A stretch of 21,884 nt of DNA from positions 1 through 21,884 of IMG/VR virus record IMGVR_UViG_3300042320_001187, one strand, 5' to 3'. A program made the position numbers and the translations under genes. The stretch's first letter is position 1. The number at the start of each line of letters is the position of its first letter. This stretch comes from a virus. The notes beneath the pieces were generated by a model. It worked only from the letters and a program-made list of their open reading frames with translations, did not search any database and was not told the origin of the DNA. Positions 13,782 through 21,785 of the stretch are shown one piece after another.

Positions 13782-15146
13782 ATGGACTTAACCGCACAAA
13801 ATGCAAAAGTGATTGAATGGCCGGAAAAGCTCCAATGCTTATTCTGGCCAGAAGTCAATAGTATGCCTGTGCGTTATCGCGTGTTGTATGGGGGGCGTGG
13901 TGGAGCAAAGTCGTGGGGGATCGCGAGAGCACTTGTGATCCTTGCGGCGAAGCGCCCCCTTCGCATTCTTTGTGCTCGTGAATTGCAAAATTCAATTCGT
14001 GACTCGGTGCACAGAGTTTTAAGTGATCAGATTGATTTGTTAGGATTGCAAGGTTTTTATCAGATCGAGCAGGCAAGAATTTATTGCCCGTCCACAGGGT
14101 CTGAATTTTCTTTCGAAGGCATTCGAAATAATGTCACGAAGATTAAGTCATATGAAGGTGTGGACATTTGCTGGGTTGAGGAGGCGAACAAGGTCACGAA
14201 AACTTCGTGGGACGTTCTCATTCCTACGATTCGTAAGGAAGGTTCTGAAATCTGGGCTTCGTTTAACCCGGAGCTTGAAAGCGATGATACGTATGTAAGA
14301 TTTGTGCTGCAGCCGCCGAAAAACGCGATTGTGCAGAAAATTTCATGGCGTGATAATCCGTGGTTTCCGCAGGTTTTGAAGCAAGAAATGCTCGACTTAA
14401 AAGTGCGGGATCGTGACGCTTATCTGCATGTGTGGGAAGGTGAGTGCAGGAAAAGTCTGGAAGGAGCGGTTTATGCGGACGAACTTCGTGACTGCGCTGA
14501 AGAAGGTCGTATCACACACGTTCCTCACCATTCTAGCTCTGCTGTTAATTTGTATTTCGATCTTGGCCGGTCAGACAGCACGGCAATTATCTTCGAGCAA
14601 TACGTCGGAATGCAACGACGAGTCGTGGACTTTTACGAAAATCGACTCAAAGGGCTAGATCATTACATTCATGTGCTGCGCACACGCAGGGGCTCCACGG
14701 GCGAACTTTATGACTATGGTATTTGCTGGTTGCCGCATGATGCTCGGGCCAAGACATTAGGGTCGAAGAAGTCTATCGAGGAGCAGATGCGTGATGCGGG
14801 TTTTCAAGTTCGGATTGTGCCGAGGTTGAGCAAGTTCGACGGTATCATTGCGGCGAGAAGCATTTTCCCGACGTGCTGGTTTGACGCTGCAAAATGTGAG
14901 AAGGGCCTTTTACACGCTCTTCGCCATTATCATTACGAAGAAAACCCCGTGACTGAGACGTTCAGTGCAGAACCTGTGCATGATTGGTCGTCCCATGCCG
15001 CTGACGCTTTTCGATACATGGCTATTGCCTCGAACGAAGGTGGATCGGATGGGCGCAGTCGTAAAGTGGCGGGGGCGCTAAAACGTCAAAGCGGGTTAAT
15101 GGGTAAGTTGCAGAATTTGGGCGAAAGCCTGGGATGGATGGGATAA
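13782..15146 (+). CDS. terL: Terminase large subunit
   Basis: A 454-residue ATP-driven packaging motor and nuclease. The ATPase domain has Walker A GGRGGAKS (37-44), Walker B VDICWVEEA (127-135) with the catalytic acid pair, and FNPE (161-164) as the coupling motif. The nuclease domain has likely metal ligands at Asp260 (YFDLGRSDS), Asp320 (WLPHDARAK) and Asp408 (SHAADAFRY). The architecture fits the PBSX/Terminase_3 type. Length is normal for the family. The start lacks a clear ribosome binding site. The portal gene follows directly (stop TAA, then ATG), a standard phage order. Confidence 0.95.
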   Translation: MDLTAQNAKVIEWPEKLQCLFWPEVNSMPVRYRVLYGGRGGAKSWGIARALVILAAKRPLRILCARELQNSIRDSVHRVLSDQIDLLGLQGFYQIEQARIYCPSTGSEFSFEGIRNNVTKIKSYEGVDICWVEEANKVTKTSWDVLIPTIRKEGSEIWASFNPELESDDTYVRFVLQPPKNAIVQKISWRDNPWFPQVLKQEMLDLKVRDRDAYLHVWEGECRKSLEGAVYADELRDCAEEGRITHVPHHSSSAVNLYFDLGRSDSTAIIFEQYVGMQRRVVDFYENRLKGLDHYIHVLRTRRGSTGELYDYGICWLPHDARAKTLGSKKSIEEQMRDAGFQVRIVPRLSKFDGIIAARSIFPTCWFDAAKCEKGLLHALRHYHYEENPVTETFSAEPVHDWSSHAADAFRYMAIASNEGGSDGRSRKVAGALKRQSGLMGKLQNLGESLGWMG

Positions 15147-17348
15147 ATGGCACGGCAAGCAGTTGACAGCGATAAATTCCAGAAAGTCCTGAAACGTGCG
15201 CAAGAGCGTTTTAAGCGTTGCGAAGGCTGGGAGAGCTACGCCCGCAGATTGTTCATGGATGACATTCGTTTTGCGAATGCGGACGCTGACAACAAATATC
15301 AGTGGCCGACGCGCATGTGGAATGATCGGCAGCGCGATGAGCGTCCTGCCTTAACGATCAACAAGACCCGTCAGCATAATCTGAACATCATTAACGATGC
15401 GAAGATGAATAAGCCGGGGATTAAGTATCGCGCTGCTGGTAATGGTGCGACAGCGGAAAGTGCTCGAATTTGGGACGGAATCGCTCGGCACATTGAGTAT
15501 CAGTCAAATGCCCCGGCGCACTACGACTATGCCACCCGCTTTCAGGTCGAAGCTGGCATTGGCTATCTGCGTGTGAACACAGACTACGTGGACGAGAACT
15601 CGTTCGATCAGGAAATTTATATCACGAGTATCGCAGATCCGCTGACGGTTTATATTGACCCGGACGCGAAGGCTCCGGCGAAAGAAGATGCGCGCTTTGC
15701 GTTTATCTTCGAAGACATGCCGAAAGATTTGTTCGACCAGAAATATCCGCAGTATAAGCAGTTTGCTGGGCAGGAAGTTCTTGTTGGTGAAAAGGGCTGG
15801 TATGACGAGGACCATGTTCGCGTTGCGGAATATTTTGAAGCGGAAGATGTGAACGATGAACTGCTGATGTTCGATGGGCCGGATGGTCAGCCAATGACGC
15901 TCATGGCATCGGACTTGCGGAAGGTCGATCCGAAAAGTAAAATTTTTGATGATCCCCAGACTCGTAAGCGTGATGTCACTCGCCGCGTGATCCATTACCA
16001 CTTTATTGTTGGTAATCATGTGGTGCAGGAAGAAGAAAAGGTTTGGATCGGCAAGACCATTCCGATTATTCCAGTTGTTGGTGAGGAAACGATTATTGAG
16101 GGAAGGCTGGACCGTAAAGGTCATACCCGTGCGTTAAAAGACCCTCAGCGTATGTATAACTATTGGGCGTCTGCTGCAGTAGAATACGGAGCCTTGCAGT
16201 CCAAAACTCCATGGATCGTTGGAGTGGAAAGCGTAGAAGGCTTTGAGGAATACTGGGCTACGGCGAATCGCCAAAATCATGCGTATCTGCCTTATAAGTC
16301 TGTTGGAGATGATGGTAAGCCTTTGCCTCCACCTTCTCGTATTGAACCACCTGTGCCGTCGCCGGTCGCGCTAAAAGGCATGGAAGTGGCGAATGTTGAA
16401 ATGCAGATGGTTTCCGGGCAATACGAAAACCAACTGGGTATGCAGGGAAATGAACGCACGGGGAAGGCGATTGCTGAACGGCAGCGTCAGGGCGACCGCG
16501 CGACTTATCATTTTATCGACCATCTGGCGATTGCTATTCGGCAGGTGGGTAAGATCATTCTTGATCTCGTGCCGAAAGTTTACGACACCAACCGTGTTGT
16601 GATGATTTTGGCTGAGAACAATGAGAGTCTGGAAGTCAAGCTCGATCCGCAGTTGCAGCAAGCGCATATGCTGGAATTGAATGAGAATAACGAAGTGATC
16701 GGGCGGGTGCTGAACCCGGCGGTCGGAAGTTATGAAGTGCTGGCTGATGTGGGTCCGGGCTATGCGACGAGACGTGAAGAAGCGTTTAATGCGCTGACTC
16801 TGATCCTGACGCAGAACCCTGCGCTGACGAGTGTTATTGGCGACATCATGTTCCGCGCTGGCGACTTCCCGATGGCGGAAGAAGCTGCGGAGCGTTTGAA
16901 GCGCATGGTTCCCCCGCAGGCGCTCGGTCAAGGCCCGTCGCAAAACGAGCAGATGCTTGCCGCACAACTTCAGCAGATGCAGCAGGCGCTTCAAGCCTCT
17001 ATGGATGAGTTGGCGAAGGAAAAAGGCAAATCCCAGGCGAGACTCGAAAAAAGAGAGGTCGAGGTTTACGACGCAATCACGAAGCGTCTCGACATTCTGC
17101 TCAAGAATGTGGGAATGTCGCCGCAGCAGAACGCGCAAATTACCGATCAGGCTGTGCAGGAAAGCACCGAAGTCCCGATCAGCGATACTTACGAAGGTCA
17201 CGAAGATCAGATGGCGGGACGCCAGATGGCGTTGCCGCTTGAGGATCACGAAATGCCGGAAGGCGCGTTTCGTGGAGAAGATGGACATGCTTATGCGCCA
17301 CACCCGGAAATGCCCGGAATGATGGCCCGCGTTACGAAGGAGATGTGA
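15147..17348 (+). CDS. P22-like portal protein
   Basis: A 733-residue protein, close to the 725 residues of P22 gp1. It forms the dodecameric ring through which DNA enters and leaves the head. The N-terminal part (RPALTINKTRQHNLNIINDA, residues 66-85) and the following ADPLTVYIDPDA segment are typical of P22-type portals. The C-terminal 150 residues include a Gln-rich helix (residues about 605-660), compatible with the long helical barrel of P22 portals. It lies directly after the terminase and upstream of scaffold and coat, as expected. Confidence 0.9.
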   Translation: MARQAVDSDKFQKVLKRAQERFKRCEGWESYARRLFMDDIRFANADADNKYQWPTRMWNDRQRDERPALTINKTRQHNLNIINDAKMNKPGIKYRAAGNGATAESARIWDGIARHIEYQSNAPAHYDYATRFQVEAGIGYLRVNTDYVDENSFDQEIYITSIADPLTVYIDPDAKAPAKEDARFAFIFEDMPKDLFDQKYPQYKQFAGQEVLVGEKGWYDEDHVRVAEYFEAEDVNDELLMFDGPDGQPMTLMASDLRKVDPKSKIFDDPQTRKRDVTRRVIHYHFIVGNHVVQEEEKVWIGKTIPIIPVVGEETIIEGRLDRKGHTRALKDPQRMYNYWASAAVEYGALQSKTPWIVGVESVEGFEEYWATANRQNHAYLPYKSVGDDGKPLPPPSRIEPPVPSPVALKGMEVANVEMQMVSGQYENQLGMQGNERTGKAIAERQRQGDRATYHFIDHLAIAIRQVGKIILDLVPKVYDTNRVVMILAENNESLEVKLDPQLQQAHMLELNENNEVIGRVLNPAVGSYEVLADVGPGYATRREEAFNALTLILTQNPALTSVIGDIMFRAGDFPMAEEAAERLKRMVPPQALGQGPSQNEQMLAAQLQQMQQALQASMDELAKEKGKSQARLEKREVEVYDAITKRLDILLKNVGMSPQQNAQITDQAVQESTEVPISDTYEGHEDQMAGRQMALPLEDHEMPEGAFRGEDGHAYAPHPEMPGMMARVTKEM

Positions 17349-17349
17349 G

Positions 17350-18885
17350 ATGGCTGATCAGCGCATGACAAAAGAAGAGGCGAAAAGAGTTGCTGCGGAA
17401 AATCCTTACTTTGGGGACGTAGGTCCAATTAACAAACTCTACAATGTTTTGCAGGGTATTGGTGCCGAGTTGGGCGGCGCGGATATGGCTACACCTGTGG
17501 GCCAGCGTTATAATGAAGCTATGGCTGCGGGCGAGGCATATCGTCGTCGAGCAGAAGCCCTTCATGCCGCATTTCCCCAAGAATATGAAAATGCTCGAAT
17601 GGTCGCAGAAGATAGGTTGAACCCTGCATTGCTGGAGCAAGCAATCCCAGTATTACGGGCGATGCGTCCGGGCGTGACGACGTTTTCGCGGCTGCCGGGA
17701 GGCCCTGCTACACAAGAACAGCCGCTTTATGGCGGAGAACTAAGTTACCGCTTGCGAGGCAGAATGCCGTCCCCAGAAGGTCCGACGATAAATGCCGGAT
17801 TTGATGTGCCTCGAGGCATGAGTCGTTTTCAGGCAAATCAGTATTATATGACTCATGGTATTCCGGGAGATGAAATTTATCGTCGGTCTAATTATGGAGG
17901 AGAATTAGGGTTTAGTCCAAGAGGCAGAATGCCTTCACCTCCAGGTGAGCCGATTGAAATGGGAGCGCCTTACTGGCCGAATGCTGTTCCTCGGGGTATG
18001 AATCGATTTCGGGCGAATACGTTTGGTATGACGTATGGCCGCCCCGGCAATGAAATGTATAAATATTCAAATATGGACTTTGTGCCAACAGTTACGGAAG
18101 GGCAGGAAACTGCTCGTGCGGGACAAGCAGTTGCGCCGTATCGGCAGGGTGGACTGGTTTATGAGCCTGTCGGCGGGCCGCAAGGCGCTGCTCCTCGTCA
18201 GATCGGTGGCCCGCAGAGTGGTGGCCTTCCGACGATGGCACAGGGTCGTGGAATGCGTCCGACGCTGATAGAAGGGGAGTTCTCAGAAGTTCCGCCGCAA
18301 GGCCAGATACCTTATGGAATGGGTTATCGTCCGAACTTCACGATGGAAGGCGGCACATACACCCCGTCGATGGGTGCGGCTGAACAGTTTGGTGCTGGAA
18401 CACAGCGTGGTTATCGGGGATTTGGTCCACTTGGGGCAGGACTGGGTGTGGCAGCAGGTCCGGGCGTGATGTATATGGCAGATCGCACGGAGCGTCCAGT
18501 TTCGTCTTTGTCGAATAATCCCATGCAGCCATCTAATGTTGCTCCTGCATCTCCGCTTTATGGCACTTCGCCAGAAGGTTATCCGACTTTCGGTATTATG
18601 CCGGGGGCAGAAGGAATGAATTTTATTAACCGTGCTCGACAAGGCGCTGGGCCGGAAATGCCAAAAGGTGCAGGAAGACGTGCGGCTGGCGGTGGGGCGG
18701 TTGGCGGCGGGCAGAAAGCTGTGCCGCTTCCGCCAACTCGTCCAGAAGGACTGGGTGATACAGGTTGGGAAGGCAACTTGAACTACCTTGTGACGAGTTT
18801 AATTGATCGTATCTCAGGGCAAGGTGAGGCCGAACGTGGCCGCAACACTCAAGAATATTACGCCACAAACCCGTGGCCGTATTAA
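17350..18885 (+). CDS. Gly/Pro-rich protein with internal repeats between portal and scaffold
   Basis: A 511-residue protein with AAGGAG 7 bases before the ATG. Residues 1-105 look helical (PVGQRYNEAMAAGEAYRRRA). Residues 127-181 and 182-241 are two tandem copies of a 55-60 residue unit (YGGEL, RGRMPSP, VPRGM, RFxAN, GxPGxExY). The rest is Gly/Pro/Met-rich and probably disordered. PLPPTRPEGLG at about 459-469 resembles proline-rich motifs recurrent in phage virion proteins. No family is recognised. Position suggests a head-associated or internal (ejected) virion protein, which is inference. P22 itself has no such gene between portal and scaffold. Confidence 0.65.
   Translation: MADQRMTKEEAKRVAAENPYFGDVGPINKLYNVLQGIGAELGGADMATPVGQRYNEAMAAGEAYRRRAEALHAAFPQEYENARMVAEDRLNPALLEQAIPVLRAMRPGVTTFSRLPGGPATQEQPLYGGELSYRLRGRMPSPEGPTINAGFDVPRGMSRFQANQYYMTHGIPGDEIYRRSNYGGELGFSPRGRMPSPPGEPIEMGAPYWPNAVPRGMNRFRANTFGMTYGRPGNEMYKYSNMDFVPTVTEGQETARAGQAVAPYRQGGLVYEPVGGPQGAAPRQIGGPQSGGLPTMAQGRGMRPTLIEGEFSEVPPQGQIPYGMGYRPNFTMEGGTYTPSMGAAEQFGAGTQRGYRGFGPLGAGLGVAAGPGVMYMADRTERPVSSLSNNPMQPSNVAPASPLYGTSPEGYPTFGIMPGAEGMNFINRARQGAGPEMPKGAGRRAAGGGAVGGGQKAVPLPPTRPEGLGDTGWEGNLNYLVTSLIDRISGQGEAERGRNTQEYYATNPWPY
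17728..18072 (+). repeat. Tandem protein-level repeat in the 17350 gene
   Basis: Two copies of a unit of about 165-180 bases (17728-17892 and 17893-18072) encode similar peptides. Codon-level identity is only partial, suggesting an old duplication or selection on the peptide. Shared peptides include RGRMPSP and VPRGM. Confidence 0.6.
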
Positions 18886-18887
18886 CA

Positions 18888-18908
18888 GAAGGGGGAACTT
18901 CCCCCTTC
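18888..18908 (+). terminator. GC-rich hairpin after the 17350 gene
   Basis: GAAGGGGG (18888-18895) and CCCCCTTC (18901-18908) form an 8-bp stem around AACTT, three bases after the stop. No T-run follows (ACACTAAAGG), so it is probably an mRNA processing or stabilising element or an inefficient terminator rather than a full stop. Confidence 0.5.
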
Positions 18909-18926
18909 ACACTAAAGGAGCCAAGA

Positions 18927-19259
18927 ATGTCAAGAGAGCCGTTGATTAGGTTGCCGGGAAAAGGCGCACATGCCCATAAACTGGTGGCGAAAACTGCGAT
19001 GGAAATGGCGCAGGAAGTCTATGAAAAGAATGCTGGACGCTCAAACGATTTTTATGAAAAGTATCCAGATCGTGAAGCGTATGTTTCAAGTTGCTGGGCG
19101 CTTTATCTTGATGCTGCTAGGACCACTTTGACGCAGTTATTGACTACGAACATGGATGACAACTTGAAGCAAGAGATATATGATGCCTTGGTGAAAGACG
19201 CTACGTTGCGTCGAGGACGTGAGGGCGTCCTTCAAATGAAACACGGTGCAGGAGCCTAA
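18927..19259 (+). CDS. Hypothetical protein upstream of scaffold (110 aa)
   Basis: A 110-residue mostly helical protein. AAGGAG (18915-18920) fixes the ATG at 18927, just after the hairpin. Residues 10-45 (KLVAKTAMEMAQEVYEKNAG) and 55-95 (SCWALYLDAARTTLTQLL) form amphipathic helices, and the C-terminus is basic. Small helical proteins in this position are common in environmental podoviruses, from memory, without a defined role. It may assist head assembly. The scaffold ATG follows the TAA after one base. Confidence 0.6.
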   Translation: MSREPLIRLPGKGAHAHKLVAKTAMEMAQEVYEKNAGRSNDFYEKYPDREAYVSSCWALYLDAARTTLTQLLTTNMDDNLKQEIYDALVKDATLRRGREGVLQMKHGAGA

Positions 19260-19260
19260 C

Positions 19261-20034
19261 ATGAAAACTTTGATGCTGAATTTTTGGGAAGGCGCGATGC
19301 GCCAAAGTGACGGAGAGCAGGGCGCGGCACCGCCAGAGGCACCAGCCGCTGTCGAGGCTCCCGTTGTGGCCGATGTTGGTCAAGAAACGGTAGCAGATAG
19401 CGTTCCCCACGATGCTGCTCCCGATGAAAGCTCTGCGAAACCCCCGCAGGGTCTGCTTGACCGCATCGGCCAGCTTACTCGCCAAAAGCGTGAACTTGAA
19501 GAACGACTGCAGCAGGCTCAATACTATCAGCAGCCGCAGGCTTATGAACAGCCGCAGGAAGCTGGTTACGATCCCCGCACCGTGCAGTTGGAAATTCATC
19601 GGCAGGCCCAGGAACTTGCCAAACATCAGGCTTGGAAAGACACGACAGATAAAATTTGGAATGACGGCCTTTCCAAGTATGGCGACTGGGCTCCGCAGCT
19701 TAATAATATGGCGCAGCTTTTAGGCGGCATTCCTACCACTTTAACAGAAGCCGCCATTGAAACCGGAAATCCGCAGGAAGTGCTTTATCATCTGGCAAAG
19801 AACCCGGATGAGGCGGCGCGGATTGCGATGCTTCCGCCGACAAGGCAGGCTGTGGCGGTGGCAAAGGTTGCGAGTGGGTTGAACTCACCGAAGCGTGTAA
19901 GTTCGGCTCCTCCTCCCATTACTCCAAAGGTGCAAGGTATCGGCAGCGCCCCGGCGACACTTGACGATCCTAACATATCTATGGAAGAATGGGCGAGATT
20001 ACGCAACGAGCAATCTGCTCGTCGTAGAAGGTAG
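19261..20034 (+). CDS. Scaffold protein
   Basis: A 257-residue procapsid scaffold candidate. Residues 15-60 are Pro/Ala/Glu-rich and disordered. Residues 62-90 form a charged coiled-coil-like helix (LLDRIGQLTRQKRELEERLQ) followed by a Gln/Tyr-rich linker. A helical region follows (110-215), and the end, SMEEWARLRNEQSARRRR (240-257), is a basic helix of the type by which P22-like scaffolds bind coat. Position directly before the coat gene supports the call. AGGAG lies about 7 bases before the ATG. The sequence is not close enough to name a subfamily. Confidence 0.8.
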   Translation: MKTLMLNFWEGAMRQSDGEQGAAPPEAPAAVEAPVVADVGQETVADSVPHDAAPDESSAKPPQGLLDRIGQLTRQKRELEERLQQAQYYQQPQAYEQPQEAGYDPRTVQLEIHRQAQELAKHQAWKDTTDKIWNDGLSKYGDWAPQLNNMAQLLGGIPTTLTEAAIETGNPQEVLYHLAKNPDEAARIAMLPPTRQAVAVAKVASGLNSPKRVSSAPPPITPKVQGIGSAPATLDDPNISMEEWARLRNEQSARRRR

Positions 20035-20036
20035 GC

Positions 20037-20055
20037 GGAACCACCTTACGGTTCC
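20037..20055 (+). terminator. Hairpin directly after the scaffold gene
   Basis: GGAACC (20037-20042) pairs with GGTTCC (20050-20055) around ACCTTAC, two bases after the scaffold stop, followed by pyrimidines (CCCTCTCT) but no T-run. Probable 3'-end structure of the scaffold message. Confidence 0.4.
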
Positions 20056-20063
20056 CCCTCTCT

Positions 20064-20169
20064 GACTGTGGGGTAAACAGTCTGGGCTGGCCCGATAAAG
20101 TGACGGACGCGGGCACCGTCGAAACGCAGGGGACTCCCCCGTTGCTTTTTGGCACTCATGGCGCGTCCG
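20064..20169 (+). ncRNA. Structured 5' leader RNA of the coat gene
   Basis: Several helices can form in this leader: GACTGT/ACAGTC (20064-20069 with 20077-20082) around GGGGTAA; GGGC/GCCC (20084-20093); GACGG/CCGTC (20102-20106 with 20116-20120); CGGACGCG/CGCGTCCG (20104-20111 with 20162-20169). The last two share bases, so they are alternatives, or the loop bases 20107-20111 could pair with 20162-20166 as a pseudoknot. Between them lies a terminator-like hairpin. The arrangement looks like a regulatory or assembly-related RNA. Pairings are seen; function is unknown. Confidence 0.5.
20123..20150 (+). terminator. Terminator-like hairpin within the coat leader
   Basis: AACG (20123-20126) and GGGG (20129-20132) pair with CCCC (20136-20139) and CGTT (20140-20143), with a CA bulge and loop ACT. 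TTTTT follows at 20146-20150. It ends 42 bases before the coat ATG, so it could attenuate or pause transcription. Confidence 0.45.
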
Positions 20170-20192
20170 CGCTTTAACAAAAGGTCAGTAAA

Positions 20193-21404
20193 ATGTCTAA
20201 CTCACTCTTAACAATTAACATGATTACCCGTGAGGCCGTTCGCCTCTGGGTCAACACCAACTCGTTCCTGCAGCATATCGACACGCAGTATGACGATCAG
20301 TTCGCCATTACCGGCGCGAAGATCGGCCAGAGCCTGCGTATCCGCCTGCCGAACGATTATACCGTTCGCACGGGTCCGGTTGCGCAGATTCAGGATACGG
20401 CGGAACAGTCCACCACCCTGACGCTGGCGACCCAGAAGGGCGTTGACGTGTCGTTCAATTCTGCTGAACGCACGATGAGCTTGGACGATTACTCCAAGCG
20501 CATTCTTGCTCCGGCGGTCAACAATCTGGTGGGCGCGGTTGCGGCGGACGTTATGTCTGGCGTTGAAGGCGGCGTTTCTAACCTCGTTGGTAACTTTGAC
20601 GCTGCGGGCAATCTGCTTCGTCCGACGCTCGACACTTGGCTGCAGGCTAAGGCGCTGCTGTCCTTGCGTTCGGCCCCCACCGATAACCGTAAGTTCATTC
20701 TGGACCCGGTTTCGATGGCCCGCACGGTGCAGAGCCTGTCCGGCTTGCTGAACCCCGCGACGGAAATCTCTGAGCAGTATCGCAAGGGTGAAGTTTATAA
20801 CGCGATTGGCTTCGACTGGTTCGAGGATCAGACTGTCATCAAGCACACGACTGGCACGTATGTTGTTGGCGTCTCCCCGACCGTCAACGGCGCGAACCAG
20901 ACCGGCACCAGCATTAACGTGACGATTGGCGCGTCCTCCTTCACGGTTGGCGACATCATCACTTTTGCTGGCGTGAACGCGGTCAACCGCATCACCAAGG
21001 TTACGACTGGTGAACTGCAGCAGTTCGTTGTTACGAGCTACGCTGGCGGTGTCCTCGGCATTTATCCCGCGATTGTGCCGCCGTCCGGTGGTTCGACGGT
21101 TCAGTATCAGACGGTTACGGCTTCGCCCGCCAACGGCGCTGCCATTAACAGCCTGACGCTGACGGGCCAGGTTTATCGTAAGAACATCGCGTTCATCCCC
21201 GATGCGGTTACGATGGCGACTGCCGATCTGGAAATGCCGAAGAACATGCAGGAAGTTGCGCGTGAGCGTATGGACGGCGTGTCTCTCCGTATGGTGACGG
21301 GCTTCGACATTAAGTCGGATCAGTTCATCACCCGTCTGGACGTTCTTTACGGTTATCTCTGGGTTCGCCCGGAATGGGCCGTGGTCGTCGCGGACATTAT
21401 CTAA
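20193..21404 (+). CDS. Major coat protein, P22 gp5-like
   Basis: A 403-residue protein (P22 gp5 is 430), the shell subunit. The N-terminal segment (NMITREAVRLWVNTNSF), the RLPNDYTVRTG motif, a central beta-rich insertion (residues about 225-310, Gly/Thr/Val-rich) and the C-terminus with a MVTGFDIKSDQFITRLDVLY segment followed by WVRPEWAVVV fit the P22-type coat family with an HK97 fold and an inserted domain. Its codon choice seems more regular and GC-ending than in neighbours, consistent with high expression. It is preceded by a long structured leader and a modest AAGG site about 8 bases from the ATG, and followed by a hairpin. Confidence 0.9.
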   Translation: MSNSLLTINMITREAVRLWVNTNSFLQHIDTQYDDQFAITGAKIGQSLRIRLPNDYTVRTGPVAQIQDTAEQSTTLTLATQKGVDVSFNSAERTMSLDDYSKRILAPAVNNLVGAVAADVMSGVEGGVSNLVGNFDAAGNLLRPTLDTWLQAKALLSLRSAPTDNRKFILDPVSMARTVQSLSGLLNPATEISEQYRKGEVYNAIGFDWFEDQTVIKHTTGTYVVGVSPTVNGANQTGTSINVTIGASSFTVGDIITFAGVNAVNRITKVTTGELQQFVVTSYAGGVLGIYPAIVPPSGGSTVQYQTVTASPANGAAINSLTLTGQVYRKNIAFIPDAVTMATADLEMPKNMQEVARERMDGVSLRMVTGFDIKSDQFITRLDVLYGYLWVRPEWAVVVADII

Positions 21405-21411
21405 TCCCAAA

Positions 21412-21435
21412 GGGAGGGGCAGAAATGCCCCTCTC
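21412..21435 (+). terminator. Hairpin after the coat gene
   Basis: GAGGGGC (21414-21420) and GCCCCTC (21427-21433) pair around AGAAAT; two more pairs (one G-T) extend the stem outward. ATCTTTAAGG follows, with only three T in a row, so partial termination or 3'-end protection of the abundant coat message is likely. Confidence 0.6.
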
Positions 21436-21455
21436 ATCTTTAAGGAGCGAGTAAA

Positions 21456-21782
21456 ATGGCTAAAGCAAAACAGCAGTATCTGGGCGTTTATGAAAACATG
21501 GATTTTCCAGATTATAAATTTATGGAATATCCGAAAGTCGTCGGCTATCGGGATGACAAAAAGAACATTCCAATTATCGTAGCTGATGCTCGGGAAGAAG
21601 TTGAATTTATCACCACAGGTTCGCCGGGGGCGCATATTTCGCGTGAAGATGAACTTCAGGCTGAACTTGAGCGTAAAGCTGTAGAATTAGAAGCTGCAAA
21701 AAAACAGCTTGCAGAACTCAAAGCTGGGCAGGAAAAAGCGAAAGCCAGTATTCTGCCGACGCCTGCTAAGAAAGAGGGTTAA
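21456..21782 (+). CDS. Small protein with C-terminal coiled coil
   Basis: A 108-residue protein with AAGGAG at 21442-21447. Residues 1-60 are mixed (YENMDFPDYKFMEYPKVVGY, then strands and an acidic loop). Residues 64-95 form a strongly charged heptad-like helix (EDELQAELERKAVELEAAKK), and the end is Lys/Pro-rich. I do not recognise the family. Its place between coat and the gp4-like gene suggests a head-associated role such as decoration or connector assembly; this is inference. Confidence 0.6.
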   Translation: MAKAKQQYLGVYENMDFPDYKFMEYPKVVGYRDDKKNIPIIVADAREEVEFITTGSPGAHISREDELQAELERKAVELEAAKKQLAELKAGQEKAKASILPTPAKKEG

Positions 21783-21785
21783 TAA

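Noticed and set aside
14413-14658. 81-codon frame with a hydrophobic stretch inside the terminase gene
   Set aside because: It lies wholly within the well-supported nuclease half of the terminase in another frame; hydrophobicity is probably incidental.
15163-15191. TTGACA inside the portal gene start
   Set aside because: No acceptable -10 hexamer at 16-18 bases; GATAAA is too close.
16371-17303. Antisense open frame (310 codons) inside the portal gene
   Set aside because: Shadow of the portal coding sequence, with no domain or upstream signals supporting it.
20208-21635. Long antisense open frame (475 codons) across the coat gene
   Set aside because: It mirrors a clear P22-like coat gene with strong codon bias; its translation is Arg/Asn-rich without recognisable domains, and no + to - switch is expected in this operon.
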